Positions 32,466 to 38,448 of a stretch of DNA of 38,448 bases are shown here, one piece after another. The first letter of the stretch is position 1. Each line of letters begins with the position of its first letter. Made by a program: the position numbers and the translations under genes. The stretch spans positions 7,123 to 45,570 of the forward strand of contig NZ_LT962671.1 of NCBI RefSeq assembly GCF_900199545.1. The letters run 5' to 3'. This DNA comes from Raoultibacter massiliensis (GTDB lineage Bacteria; Actinomycetota; Coriobacteriia; Coriobacteriales; Eggerthellaceae). The notes under the pieces were generated by a model, which had not been told where the DNA came from, made no database searches, and saw only the letters and a list, made by a program, of their open reading frames with translations.

Positions 32466-33877
32466 CGAAAAACGCCGTCGAGCTCAGAAGCGTCTCCTTC
32501 ACCTATGCGGGGTTCGATGCCCCGGCGGTCGACGACGTGAGCTTTGCCGTCGCGCCGGGCGAATGCATCGTTCTTTGCGGGGAATCTGGCTGCGGAAAGA
32601 CCACCGCGACCCGGATCGTCAACGGGCTGGCGGGCGGGTTCTATGAGGGCAGTCGGACGGGAAAGGTCCTCATAGCGGGCAGGGATGTCGACGACCTGGA
32701 GGATTGGGAGCTCTCGTCTTTGACGGGCAGCGTTTTCCAGAACCCTCGCACTCAGTTCTTCAACCTCGACACGACCGGCGAGATTGCGTTCGGCATGGAG
32801 AACCTCGGCGTTCCCAGGGAGGAGATGCACAGGCGAGTGCGCGACGTCGTGCGCGAGCTCGGCATAGAGTGCCTGATGGGCAGAGGCATCTTCGAGCTCT
32901 CCGGGGGCCAGATGCAATCGGTGGCCTTCGCGAGCGCATGGGCTTGCAAGCCGAGCGTCTACGTCCTCGACGAGCCTTCGAGCAATCTGGACCCTCCCTC
33001 CATGGAGAAGCTCGCCTCCTTCATCTCGAAAGCCAAGTCGAGCGGGTCTGCCGTGATCATCGCCGAGCACAGGCTCTCCTACCTCGCGAGCGTCGCCGAC
33101 CGGTACTTGCTCTTCGAAGGCGGTTCCGTCGCCGCCGAATGGGACGCGCAGCGATTCCTGGGGCTGTCCGACGCGGAGCGAGAGTCCTGCGGGCTCAGGT
33201 CCTCCGAGCCGCCGAAGCTCGCCGACCTGATGCAGCGCCTTTCCCGTCCCGCCTCCGCCTTTCCCGCCGTCGAGGCGAGGGGAATCTATGCGGGGTACGA
33301 GAGGGGCATGCCGGTCCTCGAGGGGATTACCGTCGCGTTCGACCCCGGGAGGGTCGTCGGCGTGGTCGGGCGTAACGGAGTGGGCAAGTCCACCCTGCTC
33401 AAGTGCCTGGCGGGGATCAAGAAAGAAGAGCTCGGGCATGTTCGGTTCCAAGGATCGGTGATCCCTCCCAAGAGAAGACCCAATCATGCGTTTCTGGTCA
33501 TGCAAGACCCCGACTACCAGCTCTTTCGCCCGAGCGTGCGCGACGAGTTGGCATCCGCGGCCCCGTCTCCTTCCGACGTCGACGAACTTCGTCTCGAAGC
33601 GGTCCTGGAGGAGTTTGGCCTGGGAGATGTCGCCGACCGCCATCCCGCATCGCTCTCGGGAGGGCAGAAGCAGCGGTGCGTCTGCGCCATCGCGTCGGAA
33701 TCGGGGGCGCAGGCGCTTCTCCTCGACGAGCCCACGAGCGGCCTGGACTTCCGGAACATGGAACGCCTCGCGCTCATCCTTCGCGAGGAGACCTCTCGCG
33801 GAAAAACCGTGGCGGTCGTCAGCCACGACACGGAGTTCCTGTCTAAGGCCTGCGACCAGATCGTGCTCATCGAGTGA
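32462..33877 (+). CDS. ECF transporter double ATPase (EcfA1-EcfA2 fused)
   Basis: The 471-residue protein contains two complete ABC ATPase domains, so one chain provides the pair of ATPases that ECF transporters need. Domain 1 has GESGCGKTT (40-48), ELSGGQMQS and VYVLDEPSSNLDP; domain 2 has GRNGVGKST (about 305), SLSGGQKQR and LLLDEPTSGLDF. The D-loop and switch histidines (AEHRLS, SHDTEF) are present in both. It starts at GTG 32462 in a 4-bp overlap with ecfT and ends in an equally tight overlap or gap to the S component gene. The MptE-type fused ATPase is the usual partner of MptD-family S subunits. Confidence 0.93.
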   Translation: MTKNAVELRSVSFTYAGFDAPAVDDVSFAVAPGECIVLCGESGCGKTTATRIVNGLAGGFYEGSRTGKVLIAGRDVDDLEDWELSSLTGSVFQNPRTQFFNLDTTGEIAFGMENLGVPREEMHRRVRDVVRELGIECLMGRGIFELSGGQMQSVAFASAWACKPSVYVLDEPSSNLDPPSMEKLASFISKAKSSGSAVIIAEHRLSYLASVADRYLLFEGGSVAAEWDAQRFLGLSDAERESCGLRSSEPPKLADLMQRLSRPASAFPAVEARGIYAGYERGMPVLEGITVAFDPGRVVGVVGRNGVGKSTLLKCLAGIKKEELGHVRFQGSVIPPKRRPNHAFLVMQDPDYQLFRPSVRDELASAAPSPSDVDELRLEAVLEEFGLGDVADRHPASLSGGQKQRCVCAIASESGAQALLLDEPTSGLDFRNMERLALILREETSRGKTVAVVSHDTEFLSKACDQIVLIE

Positions 33878-33927
33878 GCCGGCCTGCAAAGACTGAAAAG
33901 GATTCCTATGGAAGAAAGGATTTGGAA

Positions 33928-34542
33928 ATGGTAGCAAAAGCAAAACGGAAGGAAAGCGGCAGCCTCAGCTCCAGGGACCTCATAGCCCTCGGCGTCTTCT
34001 CCCTTCTGTTCATGGTGGTGAGCATGCTCGTCGTGGGAATCACCTCCATGAGCGTCGTGGCGTACTGCGGCTGCTGCGCCATCGCCGCGATACCCGCCGG
34101 GATCGTCTGGGTCTACATGCATGCGCGCGTGCCGCGCGCGGGAACCTCGCTGATCATGGCCCTCGTCTTCGCCGTGATCGTCTTCGTCATCGGGTCGGGA
34201 TGGCCCGTGGCGCTCGGCCTCGCCGTCGGCGGCGTCGTCTCCGAGCTGGCGCGGAAAGCGCTCGGGTACGGGAGGTTCGCAGGCGTCGCCGTGGGGTACG
34301 CGCTTTTCGAGACCTGCTGGGCGGCGGGCCTTTTCGTCCCCATGTTCGCCTCCCAGGACTACTACCGCGAGCTGATGGGGTCCAACAGCATCGACCCGGC
34401 CTACATGGAAGCCCTTCTGTCCACGGTGACTCCCGAGACGTTCGCGATCATCGCAGCCGTGACCTTCGCGGGCGGCATCATCGGCTCGCTGGTCGGACGG
34501 GCGGTGTTCAAGAAGCACCTCGAGCGCGCGGGAATCGCCTAG
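33928..34542 (+). CDS. MptD-family ECF transporter S component
   Basis: The S component is the membrane substrate-binding subunit. The 204-residue protein has the family start LSSRDLIALGVFSLLFMVV and six membrane segments, including MALVFAVIVFVIGSGWPVAL and a conserved GGVVSELARKALGYGRF loop that faces the coupling module, then FETCWAAGLFVPMF. GAAAGGA before ATG 33928 favours this start; GTG 33874 would overlap ecfA as GTGA and add 18 residues. The family is named after MptD of a Mycobacterium avium subspecies, where the mpt locus has been tied to metal supply; I recall this and cannot confirm the substrate here. Confidence 0.85.
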   Translation: MVAKAKRKESGSLSSRDLIALGVFSLLFMVVSMLVVGITSMSVVAYCGCCAIAAIPAGIVWVYMHARVPRAGTSLIMALVFAVIVFVIGSGWPVALGLAVGGVVSELARKALGYGRFAGVAVGYALFETCWAAGLFVPMFASQDYYRELMGSNSIDPAYMEALLSTVTPETFAIIAAVTFAGGIIGSLVGRAVFKKHLERAGIA

Positions 34543-34581
34543 CGCCCTTTTTTGAAAGCAACATGAGAGAAGAGGTATTCA

Positions 34582-37500
34582 ATGAGCAAGGAAAGCAAAG
34601 GAAGGAAGCCGGGGGCCCTTTCCCGCTGCCTGCGGTTCGCGGGGAGAAGAAAGCCCCTCGTGTTCGCCTCCATGGCGCTGGCGGTCCTATCCGCGGCGGC
34701 GTCCTTCGTCCCATACGTGGCGATCTACCTCATGATCAGGGATGCGGTCGGGGTCTATCCGAACCTGGCCGCCGTCGACGTTTCGGCGATGGCGGGCTAC
34801 GCGGGCTTGGCGGTGGCAGGCATAGTCGTTGACGTGGGGTGCTATCTTGCCGCGCTTCTGTGCTCCCACGCCGCGGCATTCGACGCGCAGTACCGCACGA
34901 AGCTCGACATCGCCGCCCACCTCGGGCGAATCCCCCTCGGGCACGTCGCCAGGCTCGGCACGGGCAGGATCTCGAAGGTCATGGACGAGAGCGTCGGCGG
35001 GATCGAGCAGTTCATCGGCCACTCCATCCCGGACCTGGCGGCCACCGCCGCCGCGCCCGTCGTCTTGGCGGCGCTGCTCTTCGTCTTCGACTGGCGCTTC
35101 GGCGTCGCCACGCTGGCGGCGGTCGCCGTCGCATGCGTCGTGCAGTTCTCCGGCTACGCCGATAAGCGCGTCATGGCGAGCATGGGGCGCTACCAGGAAG
35201 TGAAAGAGCAGATGGGCAACGCCGCCGTTGAGTACGTTCGCGGAATGCGCGTCGTGAAGGCTTTCGGCCAGACGGCGCGCTCGTTCAAGCGCCTCTCCGA
35301 CGCGATCAAGGACTACACGGGGCTTTCCCTCGACGTCACGCTCTTCTTCCGGAACTCCATGCCAGGCTTCACGGCGATCATCAACAACGCGTACCTGTTC
35401 GTCCTGCCCGTCGGCATACTCCTCGCCCCGGGCGCGCAGGACTGGCCGACGTTCGTGCTCTCGCTCGTCTTCTACCTCCTGTTCGTGCATTCGATATCGA
35501 GCGTGTTCGCGAAGATCCTCTACGTGAGCGAGGACGGGATGCTCGCCCAGGCAAACATCGACCGCATCGACTCGGTGCTCGGCATCGAGGAGCTCTCTTG
35601 TCCCGAGGCGCCGAAAACCCCGAAGGACGCCTCGGTGTTCCTTCGGGACGTGACTTTCTCCTACGAGGACGACGCGGAGCCGGCGTTGCGCGACGTCTCG
35701 CTGGAAATCCCTGCCGGCACGGTATGCGCGGTCGTGGGGCCGAGCGGCTCGGGCAAATCGACGCTGGCGAACCTCGTCGCCCGCTTCTGGGACGTCGATT
35801 CGGGCCAGGTTCTCGTCGGCGGCGTCGACGTCCGCGAGATGAGCCAGGACGAATTGATGGGCAGCCTCAGCCTGGTGTTCCAGGATTCCCACCTGTTCCG
35901 CGAGAGCATCGCGGACAACATCAGGCGCGGCAGGCCGGGGGCGACCGATGACGAGGTGGTCGAGGCGGCGAAGGCCGCCCAGGCGGACGCATTCATCAGC
36001 AGCCTTCCCCACGGCTACGCCACGGTAATAGGCTCCGAGGGCGTGCACCTGTCCGGCGGCGAGCAGCAGCGGATAGCCATCGCGCGCTCGATCATCTCGG
36101 ACGCGCCCATCGTGGTGCTGGACGAGGCGACCGCGTTCTCCGACCCCGAGAACGAGCATTTGATCCAGATGGCGTTCGAGAGGCTCATGGCCGGCAAGAC
36201 CGTGATCATGATCGCCCACAGGCTCTCCACCGTCGTCGGCGCCGACAAGATAGTCGTGCTTGACGGCGGGCGCAAAGTCGAGGAGGGCACCCATGAAGAG
36301 CTCCTCGCCGCATCGGGGACGTATGCGAAGATGTGGGGCCAGTACACGGAGGCGGTCGAATGGGGGATCGAATCCGCATCGACTGACAGCAAAGGCGAAG
36401 TTCCCGAAACGTCAGCCGTTCATGCGGCTCGGGATGGCTCTGTTGAGGAGCACGGCTCCGCGGAGGCGTTCAGTGAGCCGTCGGCCGGCAAAGCCCCTTG
36501 GCTTCAGAGGGCGTTCAATCTCTCCAAGCAGGGTTATTCTGGCCTCAAGCGCTCCGCCCTTGCATGCACCCTGAGCGACCTGGCCCTCATGATTCCCTTC
36601 GTCTGCACGGTCGCCGCGTTCGCGGCCCTTGTGGGGACCCTTGCGGGCGAGCCCTTCGACGCGAGCGCGCTCTGGGCGATCTTTGCCGTTGGGATCGCGG
36701 GGGCGGTCGTGGTCTTTTTCGCCTCGAGGAACGACTACAAGAAAACCTACGTGGCCGCCTACACCGAGTCCGAGGGCATCCGCCTGCGCCTCGCCGACCA
36801 CCTGAGGAAGCTGCCCATGAGCTTCTTCAACCGCCGGGACACGACCGACGTTGCCGACCGCATCATGGGGGACGTGACGGCGCAGGAGTCCATGCTCTCC
36901 TCGACGCTCCCGCAGCTCATCGCCGGAATCGTGTCGACTGTGGTCATCTGCGTGATGCTCGCCTTCTTCGACTGGAGGCTCGCCTGCTGCGTTATGGTCA
37001 CGCTTCCGCTTTCGGCGGGGGTCATCGCCTTGAGCCGACGCCATCAGTCGCGCCTTTTCGAAAGGCAGAACCGCGTCCGCCTGGATGCGCTGGCGCGCGT
37101 GCAGGACTACCTCGAAGGCATCAAGGACATAAGGGCCTGCAGGGCGGTGGGCAAGGACTCCGCCGCCATGGAGCAGGCGATGCTCGAGCTCAAGAGGGTG
37201 ACGATGCGGGTCGAGCTCGCCGTCGACGTCTCCGTCTCCCTTGCAAGCGCCATCCTCCGCTCGGGAGTCGGTTTGACCGCCTGCGTCGGGGCGGTGCTTC
37301 TCGCCTCCGGCGGCGTCGACTTCATGGTTCTGCTCATGTTCTTGCTCATCGTCTCCCGCGTCTACGGGCCCATCCTCGCCCTCGTCTCGCAGCTGCCCAA
37401 CCTTCTCAACCTCTCGACCAAGACGGCCCGGATCAAGGCGGTCATGGACGAGCCCGAAGCGAGGGGGTCCGCCTCGGCGGATGTGCCCGGCCACGACCTG

Positions 37501-38271
37501 TCCTTCCAGGGCGTCCGGTTCGGGTACGGCGACGAGGAGGTCCTTCACGGCGTCAGCTTCGACGCGCAGGAAGGAAGAGTCACCGCGCTCGTCGGGCCGA
37601 GCGGCTCGGGCAAGTCGACCTGCGCCCAGCTGGCGGCGAAATTCTGGGAGCCGGACAGCGGCAGGATCCTCTGCTCGGGCAAGGACATCGCCGGGTTCTC
37701 CGAGGAATCGTGGCTCGCGCACGTCTCCATAGTCTTCCAGGACGTGATCCTTTTCGACGACACGGTTGCGAACAATATTCGCATCGGCCGCGAAGGCGCC
37801 TCCGACGAAGAGGTGGCCGAGGCTGCAAGGGCGGCGCACTGCCTGGAGTTCATCGAGAGGCTTCCCCAGGGGTTCGACACGGTGCTGGGCGAGAACGGCG
37901 CCTCCCTCTCGGGCGGGGAGCGCCAGCGCCTCTCCATTGCGAGGGCTCTCCTGAAAGACGCGCCCGTGGTGCTCCTCGACGAGGCGACCGCCTCGCTCGA
38001 CCCCGAGAACGAGACGCTTATCCAGAGAGCGGTCGGAACCCTGTGCGCAGGCAAAACGGTAATCGTCATCGCCCATCGACTGAGGACCGTCGCCAATGCG
38101 GACAAGATCGTCGTCCTAGACAGCGGGCGCGTGGCGGAGGAGGGGAACCACAAGACGCTGCTCGCCGAAGACGGGCTGTACGCGAGGCTGTGGAGGCTCC
38201 AGCAGGAAAGCTCGTCGTGGACCGTTCCCGCCGACAGGGGCGATGCCGCCGATGTCCCGACGGGCAGATGA
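34582..38271 (+). CDS. Fused tandem ABC transporter: two complete permease-ATPase halves
   Basis: This 1229-residue protein contains two exporter-fold half-transporters in one chain. Half 1: membrane domain about 15-300, Walker A GPSGSGKST (about 387), LSGGEQQR (about 490), VVLDEATAFSDPENE. A polar, low-complexity linker lies at about 593-638. Half 2: membrane domain about 650-940, second GPSGSGKST (about 1010), LSGGERQR and VLLDEATASLDPENE. The DEATAFSDPEN form is typical of IrtAB/YbtPQ-like transporters, which import metal-siderophore complexes in spite of their exporter fold; these are usually two genes. It sits 39 bp after the S component gene. Import of a metallophore is inferred from family and context. 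Confidence 0.92.
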   Translation: MSKESKGRKPGALSRCLRFAGRRKPLVFASMALAVLSAAASFVPYVAIYLMIRDAVGVYPNLAAVDVSAMAGYAGLAVAGIVVDVGCYLAALLCSHAAAFDAQYRTKLDIAAHLGRIPLGHVARLGTGRISKVMDESVGGIEQFIGHSIPDLAATAAAPVVLAALLFVFDWRFGVATLAAVAVACVVQFSGYADKRVMASMGRYQEVKEQMGNAAVEYVRGMRVVKAFGQTARSFKRLSDAIKDYTGLSLDVTLFFRNSMPGFTAIINNAYLFVLPVGILLAPGAQDWPTFVLSLVFYLLFVHSISSVFAKILYVSEDGMLAQANIDRIDSVLGIEELSCPEAPKTPKDASVFLRDVTFSYEDDAEPALRDVSLEIPAGTVCAVVGPSGSGKSTLANLVARFWDVDSGQVLVGGVDVREMSQDELMGSLSLVFQDSHLFRESIADNIRRGRPGATDDEVVEAAKAAQADAFISSLPHGYATVIGSEGVHLSGGEQQRIAIARSIISDAPIVVLDEATAFSDPENEHLIQMAFERLMAGKTVIMIAHRLSTVVGADKIVVLDGGRKVEEGTHEELLAASGTYAKMWGQYTEAVEWGIESASTDSKGEVPETSAVHAARDGSVEEHGSAEAFSEPSAGKAPWLQRAFNLSKQGYSGLKRSALACTLSDLALMIPFVCTVAAFAALVGTLAGEPFDASALWAIFAVGIAGAVVVFFASRNDYKKTYVAAYTESEGIRLRLADHLRKLPMSFFNRRDTTDVADRIMGDVTAQESMLSSTLPQLIAGIVSTVVICVMLAFFDWRLACCVMVTLPLSAGVIALSRRHQSRLFERQNRVRLDALARVQDYLEGIKDIRACRAVGKDSAAMEQAMLELKRVTMRVELAVDVSVSLASAILRSGVGLTACVGAVLLASGGVDFMVLLMFLLIVSRVYGPILALVSQLPNLLNLSTKTARIKAVMDEPEARGSASADVPGHDLSFQGVRFGYGDEEVLHGVSFDAQEGRVTALVGPSGSGKSTCAQLAAKFWEPDSGRILCSGKDIAGFSEESWLAHVSIVFQDVILFDDTVANNIRIGREGASDEEVAEAARAAHCLEFIERLPQGFDTVLGENGASLSGGERQRLSIARALLKDAPVVLLDEATASLDPENETLIQRAVGTLCAGKTVIVIAHRLRTVANADKIVVLDSGRVAEEGNHKTLLAEDGLYARLWRLQQESSSWTVPADRGDAADVPTGR

Positions 38272-38275
38272 GCGG

Positions 38276-38448
38276 ATGGGCGGGCGAGAATCCTCCGAGG
38301 ACTACCTCGAGGCCATCCTCGTGATCCGCCGCCTGCGCGGGTCGTGCCGCAACGTGGACATCGCCGAGCGCATGGGCGTCGCCAAGCCGAGCGTCACCAA
38401 GGCGCTCGGCAACCTGGCGCGCAGGGGCCTCGCCGAGGGGGTCGGCCG
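38276..38448 (+). CDS. DtxR/MntR-family metal-dependent repressor, 3' end cut by window
   Basis: The first 57 residues show the N-terminal winged helix of DtxR-type regulators: ESSEDYLEAILVIRRLRGSC, then VDIAERMGVAKPSVTKALGN and LARRGLAEGVG. The SEDYLEAI opening is diagnostic. Metal-binding residues lie beyond the window. The start may be ATG 38276 or ATG 38252, the latter overlapping the ABC gene by 20 bp; neither has a strong ribosome site. Being last in the ECF/ABC operon, it suggests control of the module by iron, manganese or zinc. Confidence 0.85.
   Translation, partial: MGGRESSEDYLEAILVIRRLRGSCRNVDIAERMGVAKPSVTKALGNLARRGLAEGVG

Noticed and set aside
36412..38324. Long frames on both strands over the second half of the fused ABC gene (554 and 608 codons)
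   Set aside because: Both overlap a continuous reading frame with full ABC motifs; their Arg/Gly/His-rich translations show no domain.
1..38448. CRISPR arrays, rRNA or tRNA genes, complete insertion sequences
   Set aside because: No regularly spaced repeats, rRNA segments, cloverleaf sequences or transposase motifs were seen on reading both strands.

Overview
The window looks like chromosomal DNA from a high-GC Gram-positive of the Actinomycetota, most likely class Coriobacteriia (the Eggerthella/Gordonibacter/Slackia group). This is inferred from GC-rich coding sequence, good AGGAGG-type ribosome binding sites, a rplJ-rplL pair behind an L10 leader, a DUF4013 membrane protein, a DUF3516 helicase and a HelD-type RNA polymerase recycling factor. 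No rRNA or tRNA gene was seen, so the placement is not proven.

Layout. 1-1340: L10 leader with attenuator, rplJ, rplL and a strong terminator. 1377-5428: a DUF4013 membrane protein, then an unknown protein directly upstream of acetyl-CoA synthetase. 5575-6406 (minus): a MerR regulator broken by one extra base in a seven-base C/G run. 6761-11567: a DUF3516 helicase facing a HelD/HelR ATPase. 11866-15699: an apparent operon of an ECF sigma factor, a membrane protein overlapping it, two further membrane proteins and an ABC ATPase. 15847-19627: NADP isocitrate dehydrogenase, then (minus) a UvrA that lacks the UvrB-binding insert. 20073-21341: a protein made of three RidA domains, with an operator-like dyad in its promoter. 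21442-24929 (minus): a DUF697-type GTPase and Tex. 25214-27010: an ABC exporter half-transporter.

27011-30553 is a low-density accessory stretch. It holds a decayed NADH:flavin oxidoreductase end, a small CDCDAC-motif protein, the remains of an ORF6N-type phage antirepressor, and a compact YmcC-TetR operon with a clear 26-bp operator. Part of it is visibly AT-richer than the core genes.

30554-38448 is a complete uptake module: an AraC regulator diverging from ECF transporter T, A (double ATPase) and MptD-family S subunits, a 1229-residue protein fusing two complete ABC half-transporters, and the start of a DtxR/MntR-type metal-dependent repressor. The gene set resembles metal or metallophore acquisition loci. 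The repressor gene and two dyads in the araC-ecfT gap make metal control plausible.

The best candidates for something undescribed are the sigma/membrane-protein/ABC operon, the triple-RidA protein and its promoter dyad, and the fused-ABC plus ECF uptake module. The clearest small-scale results are the MerR frameshift, the TetR operator and the two gene remnants.
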